Source: Bradyrhizobium ivorense (GTDB taxonomy: Bacteria > Pseudomonadota > Alphaproteobacteria > Rhizobiales > Xanthobacteraceae). From it: a DNA stretch of 64,000 nucleotides. Location: positions 235,713 through 299,712 of the forward strand of contig NZ_CAADFC020000008.1 of NCBI RefSeq assembly GCF_900696085.1, in the 5' to 3' direction. Both the position numbers and the translations under genes were made by a program. The number at the start of each line of letters is the position of its first letter. Position 1 is the stretch's first letter. Below, piece after piece: positions 1 through 8,355 of this stretch. The notes beneath the pieces are model-generated. The model was not told the origin of the DNA. It did not search any database and saw only the letters and a list, made by a program, of their open reading frames with translations.

Positions 1-8
1 CTCGAGGC

Positions 9-626
9 TCAGCGCGCCCGGGTCAGCGCAAGCCAGATGCCGCCGCCGATCATGAAGCCGCCGGAGATCCGCGACATCAGCCGGGTGCGCTCCTTGGAGA
101 AGAATTTGCGGGCGCGGCCGGCCAGCAAGGCATAGAGCCCGTCACTCATCACCGCCGTCACCATGAAGGTGATGCCGAGCAGCGCCACCTGCGGGACGTG
201 CGGCTTCTCCATATCCATGAACTGCGGGATGAAGGCGCCGAAGAACACCAGCACCTTCGGGTTCGACAGCAGCACCAGAAAGCCCTGCAGGAAGAAGCCG
301 CCGCGCGGCGGCGCCAGTGGTTCGTCGGTGCTGACGCCCTCGACCGGCGCACGGATCAGCTTGTAGCCGAGCCAGACCAGATAAGCGGCGCCGGCAAAGC
401 GTACCCAGTCGAACCAATATCCCATGGTCGCCATCAGCGAGGTCAGGCCGACCGCGACGATGCCGATCACGATCGCCAGCCCGGCCTGGGCGCCGAGCAC
501 ATTGATCATTGCAGCGCGCGTGCCGTAGCGCAGGCCGTTGGCGATGACCATGGTGACGATCGGACCGGGCAGCAGCGCCAGCGCAACGCAGGCGGCAACG
601 AAGGCGAGATAGGCTTGCAGGGACAT
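9..626 (-). CDS. LysE/RhtB-family amino-acid exporter
   Basis: A 205-residue, strongly hydrophobic protein with about six predicted membrane segments and the PGP motif near residue 21 that is typical of LysE/RhtB efflux proteins. This family exports amino acids or small metabolites across the inner membrane; the substrate cannot be read from the sequence. I chose the start at MSLQAYL because the upstream in-frame residues are polar and unlike the family N-terminus. The gene ends next to the window edge and stands alone in front of a repeat-filled gap. Confidence 0.85.
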   Translation of the reverse strand: MSLQAYLAFVAACVALALLPGPIVTMVIANGLRYGTRAAMINVLGAQAGLAIVIGIVAVGLTSLMATMGYWFDWVRFAGAAYLVWLGYKLIRAPVEGVSTDEPLAPPRGGFFLQGFLVLLSNPKVLVFFGAFIPQFMDMEKPHVPQVALLGITFMVTAVMSDGLYALLAGRARKFFSKERTRLMSRISGGFMIGGGIWLALTRAR

Positions 627-685
627 AAGAGGACTCTTTTGTTCGTTGCCGACATTATGCATGGGGCGGAGGCGGAGGGAAGCGG

Positions 686-1030
686 CGCGCTTCCCCTTCT
701 CCCCGCGTGCGGGGAGAAGGTCGGGATGAGGGGGGCTCTCCGCACGTCTGGTGCGGATGGTGAGACCAGTACCCCCTTACGCGGATCGCGCCGGACGATG
801 CTACGCATCGCCGGGGGCGATCCGACCTCCCCCCGCGAGCGGGGAGAGGTGAAGAAGGAGCGTTGCGCTCAGCGCGCGATCTGCTCCCTCTCCCCGTCCT
901 TCACGGGGAGAGGGTTGGGGTGAGGGGCTCTCTCCACCAGGCGGTGCGGGTTAATAGACCTGTACCCCCTCACCCGGATCGCATCTTGCGATGCGATCCG
1001 ACCTCTCCCCGCAAGCGGGGAGAGGTGAAG
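686..1030. repeat. Palindromic intergenic repeats, family A (two copies)
   Basis: Two adjacent copies of a G/C-rich repeat built from hairpins such as CTCCCC-GCAAG-GGGGAG, separated by a segment reading CCCCCTCACCCGGATCGC. Related copies lie at 13690, 25757, 28739, 31679, 46297 and 63131. The 415-base gap 627-1040 holds nothing else that I can support. Confidence 0.8.
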
Positions 1031-1040
1031 CGGCATCAGT

Positions 1041-1583
1041 TCAGCGGCCGTCCATTGCGGCAATCATCCATTGCTTCAAGCTGGCGGATTCCAGCAACGC
1101 CAACACCGCGCGCTGCACATGCGCCGCATCGCCGCTGCCCTGGGCCGCAACTGCCATCAGATCGCAACGATGCGACACTGCGATGCCGATCGCGGTTCGC
1201 TTGCCGCCGGGCATGTCGAGGTCATAGGCTCTGATGCGGCCGGGCATCTCCGCGACCCGCACGACATCGCCCGCCCGCAGTGGCGCGAAGCGCGGGGTGA
1301 TCATGTCGACGTCGGCGACGCGATCGACCTCGTCGTCATCGGCAACGCCGGTATCGCAGTTGCAGAAGCCGAGCTTGGGCCGGAGGTACACCTCGATATC
1401 GGCGCCGCACGCGGCGGCGCCGCAGCGGTAGGCGCGGCCGGCGGGCCAGCCGTCGCGCGGGAACGGCCAGGCGATCTCGCGCCATGCACCGCCGCGCGGA
1501 GACGCCATCTCGTAGCCGGCCACGGCCGAGAGGCCGCCGAGCGCCAGAAACATCGCTGCGATGACCGGCCATGCGCGCATCAC
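1041..1583 (-). CDS. Hypothetical small secreted or membrane-anchored protein
   Basis: A 180-residue protein with one N-terminal hydrophobic segment (about residues 4-24: signal peptide or anchor) and a Cys-containing centre (CGAAACGAD and FCNCDTG), which may form disulfides in the periplasm. I do not recognise the family. It starts only 4 bases after the stop codon of the upstream LVIVD-repeat gene on the same strand, so the two are very probably cotranscribed. A second ATG one codon downstream (1580) is an equally good start. Confidence 0.6.
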   Translation of the reverse strand: MMRAWPVIAAMFLALGGLSAVAGYEMASPRGGAWREIAWPFPRDGWPAGRAYRCGAAACGADIEVYLRPKLGFCNCDTGVADDDEVDRVADVDMITPRFAPLRAGDVVRVAEMPGRIRAYDLDMPGGKRTAIGIAVSHRCDLMAVAAQGSGDAAHVQRAVLALLESASLKQWMIAAMDGR

Positions 1584-1587
1584 GGCC

Positions 1588-3039
1588 TCACGGCAGGCCG
1601 GCGATCGCGCGCGCAGCGCCGGTCAGTTCGAGAATGTGCAGGCCGGTGTTGGCGCGGTCGACCGCGTAGATGTAGCCGCGCTCGTCGGTCTCGACATTGT
1701 TGGTCTGGATCGCGACCTTGCAGCCGTCCTTGCCGTCGATGGTGACGCAGCGCTTGTCGGTCGCCGCCGTGATCGACGGAATGAAATAGCCGACCTCCTT
1801 CGGGTGGTAGGGATCGCGGATGTCGAGCGCGCGGACGCCGGCGTTGAAGAAGGCGATGAAGGCGAGCTTCTTGTAATAGACCGGCGCCATGCTCTCGTTC
1901 GACGAATGCGAGCCGAACCGGCCGCCGCGCTCGCAAAAATTGCCGCTGGCTTCCGGCACCGTGTAGCTCGAGATCAGCATCGGCCGCGCCTCGGTGGTGA
2001 CGTCGGCGAACCACACCATCTGCCGCGCCTCGCCGCACTCGTTCTGGATCGCCTCGTCGACGATCATCACGATGTCGCGGGTCTTGCCGTCCTTGTCGTG
2101 GGCGAATTCGGCGATCGGCATGCCCGGCATCGGAAACACCGTGTGCGCGCCATTCAGCCCCGACAGCGGCATCCGCGCGATCTCCGGGAGTTTCAGATTG
2201 TCCGGCGTCGGCTCCTTCGGCCCGTTCAGCAGCTTGTCGCGATCGACGATCTGCAGGAAGCCGCCCTTGTTGGTGCCGTAGCCGAAATAGACGCGGTTGC
2301 CTTTCGGCCCGGTCGAGATCGGCCCGTGCAACTCGGTCGGCACCGCGCCGGTCGAGCCCGGCTCCTGTCCCGGCAAGCCGAAATCGCGGATCTTCCTTGG
2401 CTGCACGGGATCGCTGAGATCATAGATCTGCGTCATCCGCCGCGTGCGCCAGTCGGGTGCGCCCGACACCAGGTACGCAATTCCGGTATCGCATTCCCAA
2501 AAACTCTTGTGCGTGTCCTTCAGGCCTTCGCCGATCCTGGTGACGAGAACCGGATTGGCGGGGTCAGCGACATTCCAGATCTCATGCCCTTGAGAGCCGA
2601 CGGCGCGCAGCATGTAGACCGCGTTGCGGTCGCCCTTCGGCAGATCCTTGCCGTCGCAGATCCGCACCATCTGCGCGCCGCCGGATTCATATTTGCCTTC
2701 CTGTCCCGGAATGTGCCGCAGATACTTCGGATGCGCGGGATCGGTGACGTCGACGATCGAGGTGCCGTTCGGTTCCGCCTTGCCGGTCATCGGATTGACC
2801 GGATCGGGAATGTCGTCGGTGCCGCCGTGATGACCGATATAGGCGATCCACCTGTCGCCCTGGTGATGAATGGTCGGCTGATACGCGCTGCGCGCCTGCA
2901 GGTCGCTGGTTCCAACCAGCCTCATGTTGGAGGCTTCGGGCGGGTCGCCGATCTTTTGTTGCTGGGCATTCGCGCCACCTGCGAACAGAACAAGCAAAAC
3001 CGTGCAGCAAGCTGCCGTAACGCGACCACCCATCCGCAT
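1588..3039 (-). CDS. Secreted LVIVD-repeat protein
   Basis: A 483-residue protein with a signal peptide (MRMGGRVTAAC then a hydrophobic core ending ANAQ) followed by repeated blades such as TSIVDVTDPAHP, HEIWNVADPANP and MTQIYDLSDPVQP. These match LVIVD-type beta-propeller repeats, usually found in exported proteins of unknown function. The reading frame stays open to 3447, but that extension would overlap the ArsR gene and its promoter, so the start was set at the ATG just before the signal peptide; a GTG lies one codon upstream. Probably exported to the periplasm or cell surface. Confidence 0.75.
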   Translation of the reverse strand: MRMGGRVTAACCTVLLVLFAGGANAQQQKIGDPPEASNMRLVGTSDLQARSAYQPTIHHQGDRWIAYIGHHGGTDDIPDPVNPMTGKAEPNGTSIVDVTDPAHPKYLRHIPGQEGKYESGGAQMVRICDGKDLPKGDRNAVYMLRAVGSQGHEIWNVADPANPVLVTRIGEGLKDTHKSFWECDTGIAYLVSGAPDWRTRRMTQIYDLSDPVQPRKIRDFGLPGQEPGSTGAVPTELHGPISTGPKGNRVYFGYGTNKGGFLQIVDRDKLLNGPKEPTPDNLKLPEIARMPLSGLNGAHTVFPMPGMPIAEFAHDKDGKTRDIVMIVDEAIQNECGEARQMVWFADVTTEARPMLISSYTVPEASGNFCERGGRFGSHSSNESMAPVYYKKLAFIAFFNAGVRALDIRDPYHPKEVGYFIPSITAATDKRCVTIDGKDGCKVAIQTNNVETDERGYIYAVDRANTGLHILELTGAARAIAGLP

Positions 3040-3116
3040 CACCCCGTGTTCCCGCGCCAATCTGCGTTGGCTGCCGGTGACATAGCACGCCGAAATCAGC
3101 GCCCAAACACACGCTC

Positions 3117-3146
3117 TTGACATGCAACCATTTGGTTGCCTATTAT
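3117..3146 (+). promoter_or_regulatory. Near-consensus promoter with operator in its spacer (arsR operon)
   Basis: TTGACA at 3117-3122 and TATTAT at 3141-3146, 18 bases apart. The spacer contains the perfect inverted repeat GCAACCA-TT-TGGTTGC (3124-3139), a shape typical of ArsR-family operators. Only 7 bases separate the -10 box from the ATG of the regulator, so the transcript is predicted to be leaderless. A repressor on this site would block both promoter boxes. Confidence 0.8.
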
Positions 3147-3153
3147 CCGACCC

Positions 3154-3468
3154 ATGGATGAAGTCTTCAAAGCACTCGCGGATGCCTCGCGGCGGACGCT
3201 GCTCGACCGGCTTCATGATCAGAACGGGCAGACGCTCGGCGAGCTCTGCGACGGCCTCGACATGACGCGCCAGGCCGTCACCAAGCACCTTGTGATTCTC
3301 GAAGAGGCCAACCTCGTCACCACGATCAGACATGGCCGCGAGAAGCTGCACTACCTCAACCCGGTTCCGATCCATCAGATCGGCGAGCGGTGGATCAGAA
3401 AATTCGAGCGCGGGAAACTTGCCGCGCTCAGCGAATTGAAACGACAACTGGAGAAGCGTGATGAGTAA
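3154..3468 (+). CDS. ArsR-family winged-helix repressor
   Basis: A 104-residue protein with the ArsR/SmtB fold: DEVFKALADASRRTLLDRL at the N-terminus, a helix-turn-helix around MTRQAVTKHLVILEEANLV and the wing REKLHYLNP. It lacks the cysteine metal site (ELCVC) of arsenic or zinc sensors, as expected for the subgroup paired with SRPBCC proteins. The in-frame TTG at 3136 would lie inside the operator, so the ATG at 3154 is preferred. Its end overlaps the next gene by 8 bases, indicating translational coupling. Confidence 0.9.
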   Translation: MDEVFKALADASRRTLLDRLHDQNGQTLGELCDGLDMTRQAVTKHLVILEEANLVTTIRHGREKLHYLNPVPIHQIGERWIRKFERGKLAALSELKRQLEKRDE

Positions 3469-3925
3469 GCCGGACTACGTCTACGTCACCTACATCGAGG
3501 CCACCGCCGAGAAGCTGTGGCACGCGCTGACATCGGGCGATTTCACCGAACGCTACTGGTTCGGTTACCGCGCCACATCGGACTGGAAGGTCGGCTCACC
3601 GTTTCGCCTCGTCAAGGACGGCCGCAGCGCCGTCGAGGGTGAGGTGCTGACCGTGGAGCCGCCGAACAGGCTCGCTTACAGCTGGGACGTCGTGAAGGAC
3701 GGCGCCGCGCGCGAGCAGACCTCTCGCGTCACCTTCGACATCGAGCCGCGCGGCCGCGTCGTCAAGCTGACCGTGACGCACGACAACCTCGGTCCGAAGA
3801 CGCTGCGCGACATCTCCGGCGGCTGGCCGATGGTGATCGCAAGCCTGAAGAGTTTCCTCGAGACCGGACGCGAGCTGCCGGCCGATCTGCCCGCGAGCGG
3901 CGCCAGGGAGGCCAGCCATGCCTAA
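3461..3925 (+). CDS. SRPBCC-domain protein (AHSA1-like), copy 1
   Basis: A 154-residue START-like protein. It begins with the YVTYIEATAEKLWHALTSGDFTERYWFG signature of the AHSA1/activator-of-Hsp90 branch of SRPBCC, then a beta-grip and a long C-terminal helix. Such proteins bind small hydrophobic ligands in a cavity; the ligand is unknown. The gene overlaps arsR by 8 bases (ATGAGTAA) and the next SRPBCC gene by 8 bases, so all lie on one ArsR-controlled transcript. Confidence 0.88.
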   Translation: MSKPDYVYVTYIEATAEKLWHALTSGDFTERYWFGYRATSDWKVGSPFRLVKDGRSAVEGEVLTVEPPNRLAYSWDVVKDGAAREQTSRVTFDIEPRGRVVKLTVTHDNLGPKTLRDISGGWPMVIASLKSFLETGRELPADLPASGAREASHA

Positions 3926-4385
3926 GCCCGAATTCGTCTATGTCACCTACATCGAGACCACGGCGGAAAAGCTGTGGGACGCGCTGACCCGAAGCGAGTT
4001 CACGCGGCAATACTGGTTCGACACCGAGCTCAAGTCCGACTGGAAGGTCGGCTCATCGCTCGCGCTGGTGATGAGCGGAACGATCACCGACACCGGCGAA
4101 ATTCTCGAGGCCGACCGGCCGCGCCGGCTGTCCTACACATTCAAGCACGAGGCCGATCCCGAGATGCGCAAGGAGCCGGCGACCAAGGTCGTCTTCACGC
4201 TCGAGCCGCATGGCAAGATCGTCAAGCTGATCGTGACGCATGAGGGTTTTGGCGTCGGCAGCAAGCTGCTCGACGGCATCTCCAAGGGCTGGCCTGCGAT
4301 CCTGTCCGGGCTCAAGAGCCTGCTCGAGACCGGCAGGGCGGCTGCGATTCCGCTCGCGGCGCTCGGGATTGAGGGCGCCGAATGA
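3918..4385 (+). CDS. SRPBCC-domain protein (AHSA1-like), copy 2
   Basis: A 155-residue SRPBCC protein clearly paralogous to its upstream neighbour (shared YVTYIE-TAEKLWDALT start and GWP-IL-SLKSLLETGR end). It overlaps the preceding gene by 8 bases and the following one by 4 (ATGA). Tandem duplication inside the operon is the simplest explanation. The ligand and physiological role are not evident. Confidence 0.88.
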   Translation: MPKPEFVYVTYIETTAEKLWDALTRSEFTRQYWFDTELKSDWKVGSSLALVMSGTITDTGEILEADRPRRLSYTFKHEADPEMRKEPATKVVFTLEPHGKIVKLIVTHEGFGVGSKLLDGISKGWPAILSGLKSLLETGRAAAIPLAALGIEGAE

Positions 4386-4933
4386 CAATGAAGATCTATC
4401 GAAGGATACGCCTGGACATGAACATCGAGAAATTCAAACCGGCGATCGTCTACACGATCTACATCGCCGCCACGCCGCAGAAGGTGTGGCAGGCGCTGAC
4501 CGAGGCCGAATTCAGCCGGCAGTATTTCTCCGGCCATGCGGTCGAAGTCGACCTTCGGATCGGCGGCGCCTACATCGTGCGCACACCGGACGGTGCGCTG
4601 CATATCTCCGGCGAGGTGATCGAATGCGATCCGTTGAAGCGGCTGACCGTCACCTTCAACGTCAACTGGCCGCAGTTGGTCGAGAAGCTCGGGCCGACGC
4701 TCGTCACTTACGAGATCGAGCCGGCCGGCGACGGCGTCAAGCTGACGCTGCTGCAGTCGCATGACCGCCCGATCAGCGACGACATCCTGTCTGGCGGCCG
4801 CACCGGCTGGCCGGCGATCCTCTCCAGCCTGAAGAGCCTCCTGGAGTCCGGCAAGGCCATGGTGATCCCGATGCAGCCCCCGGCACGCATGATGGCCGCG
4901 CTGAAGGAATTGGGGATCGCGCTGCCGTCGTGA
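4382..4933 (+). CDS. SRPBCC-domain protein (AHSA1-like), copy 3
   Basis: A protein of 183 residues from the overlapping ATG at 4382, or 171 residues from the ATG at 4418 (MNIEKFKPAIVYTIYI), which has GAAGGA upstream and aligns better with copies 1 and 2. The SRPBCC signature VYTIYIAATPQKVWQALTEA is present, and the C-terminal helix again carries GWPAILSSLKSLLESG. It is the most diverged of the three and ends the operon; a repeat-filled gap follows. Confidence 0.85.
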   Translation: MTMKIYRRIRLDMNIEKFKPAIVYTIYIAATPQKVWQALTEAEFSRQYFSGHAVEVDLRIGGAYIVRTPDGALHISGEVIECDPLKRLTVTFNVNWPQLVEKLGPTLVTYEIEPAGDGVKLTLLQSHDRPISDDILSGGRTGWPAILSSLKSLLESGKAMVIPMQPPARMMAALKELGIALPS

Positions 4934-4967
4934 AGCTTGCGACGCAAGTCGTCCCAAACTCCGCCGT

Positions 4968-5169
4968 CGTCCCGGCCTAGTGCGCAATTGCGCACGGGGG
5001 CCGGGACCCATAATCACAAACGCGAAGCTGTGTTCCCACCCATAACTGTCATCGCCCGGCCTGTGCGCAATTGCGCACATGGACCGGGCGATCCAGTACG
5101 CCGCGGCCTATCGGCTCACGCACTGCTGTCTCTGGAATACTGGATCACCCGCATGCGCGGGTGATGACA
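4968..5169. repeat. Nested palindromic repeats (two 16-bp palindromes, repeat family H)
   Basis: The perfect 16-bp palindrome GTGCGCAATTGCGCAC occurs at 4980-4995 and 5063-5078. Each copy sits at the tip of a larger hairpin with CCCGGCC/GGCCGGG or CGCCCGG/CCGGGCG arms. The second merges into a roughly 90-base unit ending in CACCCGCATGCGCGGGTG, which recurs almost unchanged at 50906-51005. The gap 4934-5230 shows no gene. Confidence 0.75.
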
Positions 5170-5230
5170 CCGATTTGTTTGGCACGCGATGCGACACCAC
5201 ACTCACGGTCGTGGAGAAACGACCACCCGA

Positions 5231-5668
5231 TCACGATACGAGCAGCAGCGCGACAATCAGATTGGCCACGAACAGCGTCGCATCGATGACGAAAATCCGA
5301 AGCATCGGGCCCTTCAGCACCGGCCAGTAGGCGACCCCGACGCGGCCGCCGCGCAGCAGGACGGGCAGGTTGTAGACGAACTGGCTCAAATGACACGCGG
5401 CGAAGAACAGGAACAACGCGAGCTGCGCGTCGGTCGCCTGAAAGAAGGGCGGCCGTGCCAATAGGCAATATAGCGACAGCAACCCGATCGGCAGATTGAT
5501 GCCGCCGAGAAACGCGACGCTGGCCGACAAGGTCGGCGCAATCGGATTCCCACGCTCTTCTCGCGGAACCAGTATCTTCAGCGTATTGCCTTGCGCGATG
5601 CTGAACTGGACGAAGGCGGCGCAGAACCAGAGCGCGTTGAGGAGCAGGATGAAATCCAAAAATCGCAT
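5231..5668 (-). CDS. Small four-helix membrane protein, unknown function
   Basis: A 145-residue hydrophobic protein with about four predicted transmembrane segments (around residues 3-25, 45-68, 80-100 and 120-143). I do not recognise a family motif. It starts 3 bases after the stop of the NTF2-like gene, so the pair is cotranscribed and probably shares the MarR-linked control described for 6094-6112. Confidence 0.7.
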   Translation of the reverse strand: MRFLDFILLLNALWFCAAFVQFSIAQGNTLKILVPREERGNPIAPTLSASVAFLGGINLPIGLLSLYCLLARPPFFQATDAQLALFLFFAACHLSQFVYNLPVLLRGGRVGVAYWPVLKGPMLRIFVIDATLFVANLIVALLLVS

Positions 5669-5671
5669 CGG

Positions 5672-6040
5672 CTATTTTCCGTAGAAGGCTTCGCTGCGCA
5701 CCACACGGCCGGCACCGTCGAAGTCCATGAACTCGCTGGCGCGTGTCTCGCCGAGTTGCCACCACACCGTCAGGCGCGCGATGGTCTCGTCCCAGCTCCA
5801 ATTCAGGATCTTGAGGTCTGCGCTTTCGAGGCTTCCGTAGGCCTGGCGCCAATAGGCGCGGATGTTCTCGGCCCCCGCGACCACCGGAGAATCCGTCAGG
5901 TTGAGCGCCAACGGGCTGCGCATCTCCGCGTCGTCGGCAAAGTGCGCGACGACGGTGTCGATATCGACCTTGCACCAGCTTGCGCACCACGCCGCGACAA
6001 AGCGTCCGGCGGCCGCCCGATCCATGATCTGTTCGCCCAT
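5672..6040 (-). CDS. NTF2-like / SnoaL-like protein
   Basis: A 122-residue protein with the cone-shaped NTF2 fold pattern: AAGRFVAAWCASWCKVDIDTVVAHFADDAEM at the start, a central helix with AYWRQAYGS, then a beta-sheet with WWQLG. Members are polyketide cyclase-, isomerase- or ligand-binding-like; no catalytic assignment is justified. Start chosen at MGEQIMDR; an in-frame TTG at 6100 lies within a palindromic operator and is less likely. It heads a two-gene transcript with the membrane protein downstream. Confidence 0.78.
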   Translation of the reverse strand: MGEQIMDRAAAGRFVAAWCASWCKVDIDTVVAHFADDAEMRSPLALNLTDSPVVAGAENIRAYWRQAYGSLESADLKILNWSWDETIARLTVWWQLGETRASEFMDFDGAGRVVRSEAFYGK

Positions 6041-6093
6041 GCCATCGCCCTCCCCGGCATCACCGCGGAGCACACTGGCATGGTCAAATCCTG

Positions 6094-6112
6094 ACGTCAA
6101 CCATGTTGACGT
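6094..6112. promoter_or_regulatory. Perfect palindrome, probable MarR operator
   Basis: ACGTCAAC-CAT-GTTGACGT, 8-base arms with a 3-base centre, lies between the end of the MarR gene (6120) and the start of the NTF2-like gene (6040). Size and position fit a MarR dimer site controlling the downstream pair. Binding by this particular MarR protein is inference. Confidence 0.6.
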
Positions 6113-6119
6113 GAGACGA

Positions 6120-6590
6120 CTAGTTGTTGTCGGCGATGGCTTCCATGACTTTCATCCACGCCGCGGCGCCGGGTGCGCCGGCGCGATCGAACGCCTCACG
6201 GAGCACCTTGCGCTCGTAGCCCGACGCGCGCTGTTCGATGCGTTGCCCGGCCTCGGTCAGGCGCAGCAATTTGGAACGATGCTGCTCGGGCGAGCGCTTC
6301 GACGCCAGCAGCTTGCGCTCCAGCAACAGACCAAGCGGCCGGTTCAAGGCTTGCTTGGAAATCCCGAGCACCTCGATCAGCGCGCCGATCGAGATGTCGG
6401 GCCGCCGCGCAACGACGTAGAGAATGCGATGGTGCGGGCGCGACAGGCCGAGCGTGGCGAGATACCGGTCCGCCTCTAGCGTCATCCCGCGCCAGCCGTA
6501 ATACATCAGCTCCAGCGCCGCATCGAGGTCGTGGAGTTTTTTGAGCGAGGCGCGGTGCAGGCCCGGGGCCTGAGAGGCGGTTTTTTGCAT
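6120..6590 (-). CDS. MarR-family transcriptional regulator
   Basis: A 156-residue winged-helix regulator with the MarR layout: an N-terminal dimerisation helix, helix-turn-helix at ISIGALIEVLGISKQALNRPL, and a wing with KRSPEQHRSKLLRLT. It lies 32 bases after the acyl-CoA synthetase gene on the same strand and ahead of the palindrome at 6094-6112. MarR proteins next to acyl-CoA ligases often respond to the CoA thioester made by the ligase; whether that is so here is inference. Confidence 0.88.
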   Translation of the reverse strand: MQKTASQAPGLHRASLKKLHDLDAALELMYYGWRGMTLEADRYLATLGLSRPHHRILYVVARRPDISIGALIEVLGISKQALNRPLGLLLERKLLASKRSPEQHRSKLLRLTEAGQRIEQRASGYERKVLREAFDRAGAPGAAAWMKVMEAIADNN

Positions 6591-6622
6591 GTGCGTATCG
6601 TGTCGAACCTGCCGGAGATAAT

Positions 6623-8233
6623 CTAGCCCAACGCCCGCAGCTCGCGCCGCAGCACCTTGCCGGTCGCCGTCATCGGCAAGGTCTCGGCGAACTGCACGAA
6701 GCGCGGGTATTCGTGGGCGGCGAGCTGCACCTTGACGAACTCCTGAATTTCGCGGGCAAGCGTATCGCTCGGCGCGTAGCCCGGGCGCAGCACGATCCAG
6801 GCCTTGATCGATTCGGTCCGGATCGGATCGGGGATGCCGACGACGGCGGACATCGCGACCGCCGGATGCTTCATCAAGGTGTGCTCGATCTCGGACGGGC
6901 CGACGCGATAGCCGGCCGTGGTGATGACGTCATCCTCGCGGCTGACGTACCAGAAATAGCCGTCGGCATCCTGCACGCCGAGATCGCCGGTAAGCAGGAA
7001 TTCCCCGGCATATTTCTTCGCGGTCGCGTCGGGATTGCGCCAGTATTCGATCATGGTGCAGGGGCATGGCTGGCGCACGCCGATGATGCCGCGCTCGCCG
7101 CGCGGCAATTCCTCACCCTTGTCGTTGACGATGCGGACGTCGAAGCCCGGCGTGGCACGGCCCATCGCGCCCGGGCGGATCGGAAACAGGTTGGAGTTGC
7201 TGCCGATCACCAGATTGCATTCGGTCTGGCCGAACACCTCATGGGCATCGATGCCGAAAGTGTCGCGCACCCAGCCCAACAATTCACCGCCGAGCGACTC
7301 GCCGCCGGTGAAGATGCTGCGCAGCTTCACGCCCGGATTTTCCACATTGGCCTGGCGCATCAATTTGAGCGCGGTCGGCGGCAGGAACACGTTGCGGATG
7401 CCGAGCTCGGCCATCATCTGCATCGCCGCCTGCGGCTCGAATTTGCGCGCGCGATGTCCGACCATCGGAATGCCGTGATACCAGAACGCGAACAAGCCGT
7501 TGATCAGGCCGCCGATCCAGGCCCAGTCGGCCGGCGTCCACATCAGATCGCCCGGCCGCGGCAGGAAGTTGTGACACATCTCGACATTGGGCAGATGGCC
7601 AAGCACCACGCGGTGCGCGTGCAGCGCGCCCTTGGGATTTCCTGTCGTGCCCGAGGTGTAGATGATCAGCGCCGGATCGTCGGCCGAGGTGTCGACGGTC
7701 GCAAACTCGGGCGATGCCGATCGGATCGCACCCCAGAATGATGTCGTGCCGGCCGGCACCTTCTCGCCGAGGATGTAGACGCGCTTCAGCTCGGGCAGGC
7801 GATCGCGGATCTTTGCCAGCTTCTCCCAGCCGGCTGCGTCGGTGACGACGGCCTTGGCGGCGGAATTCGACAGGCGGAATTCGAGTGCGTCCTCGCCGAA
7901 CAGCGCAAACAGCGGGATCGAGATCATGCCCGCGCGGTAGGCTGCAAAATGCGCGACCGGCAGTTCGAGCGATTGCGACAGGAACACCGCGACGCGGTCG
8001 CCGCGAACGATGCCGTCGGCCGCAAGCACATTGGCGAAGCGGCGCGAGGCGTCCGCGACCTCGTCGAACGAGGTGCGCGTGATGCCGCCGTCCTCGTCGA
8101 CATAGATCAGCGCGAGCCGGCCGGTGCCATCGGCATGACGGTCGCAGCAGGCGGTCGCGATGTTGAAGCGGTCCGGAATCTCCCAGCGGAAGTTGCGGTA
8201 GAGCTCGTCGTAGGTAGCGGCTTCCTTGAGCAT
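6623..8233 (-). CDS. AMP-forming acyl-CoA synthetase
   Basis: A 536-residue ANL-superfamily enzyme that activates a carboxylic acid to acyl-AMP and then acyl-CoA. Visible motifs are the P-loop YTSGTTGNPKG (near residue 193), the core FGQTE, the hinge LLTGDLGVQDADGYFWYVSREDD and the C-terminal catalytic lysine motif ATGKVLRRELR. The arrangement is that of the medium-chain/ACSM-like group; substrate chain length cannot be read from the motifs. Cotranscribed with the MarR gene. Confidence 0.9.
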   Translation of the reverse strand: MLKEAATYDELYRNFRWEIPDRFNIATACCDRHADGTGRLALIYVDEDGGITRTSFDEVADASRRFANVLAADGIVRGDRVAVFLSQSLELPVAHFAAYRAGMISIPLFALFGEDALEFRLSNSAAKAVVTDAAGWEKLAKIRDRLPELKRVYILGEKVPAGTTSFWGAIRSASPEFATVDTSADDPALIIYTSGTTGNPKGALHAHRVVLGHLPNVEMCHNFLPRPGDLMWTPADWAWIGGLINGLFAFWYHGIPMVGHRARKFEPQAAMQMMAELGIRNVFLPPTALKLMRQANVENPGVKLRSIFTGGESLGGELLGWVRDTFGIDAHEVFGQTECNLVIGSNSNLFPIRPGAMGRATPGFDVRIVNDKGEELPRGERGIIGVRQPCPCTMIEYWRNPDATAKKYAGEFLLTGDLGVQDADGYFWYVSREDDVITTAGYRVGPSEIEHTLMKHPAVAMSAVVGIPDPIRTESIKAWIVLRPGYAPSDTLAREIQEFVKVQLAAHEYPRFVQFAETLPMTATGKVLRRELRALG

Positions 8234-8257
8234 GGCGCGCGTCGCTTCCGTCCCTCG

Positions 8258-8346
8258 TCATGGCCGGGCATGACCCGGCCATCCACATCCTTGATTGGAC
8301 GCCAGTCTAAAGACGTGGATGCCCGGGACAAGCCCGGGCATGACGA
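8258..8346. repeat. Intergenic inverted repeat, family E
   Basis: Hairpin units CATGGCCGGGCATGAC and GATGCCCGGGACAAGCC with a GACGTGGATG core. A close relative lies at 30036-30124 after pth. Confidence 0.7.
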
Positions 8347-8355
8347 AGAAACTTA

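Noticed and set aside
1561..3120. 519-residue open frame antisense to the LVIVD gene
   Set aside because: No recognisable motifs; the minus strand encodes a signal peptide and repeats.
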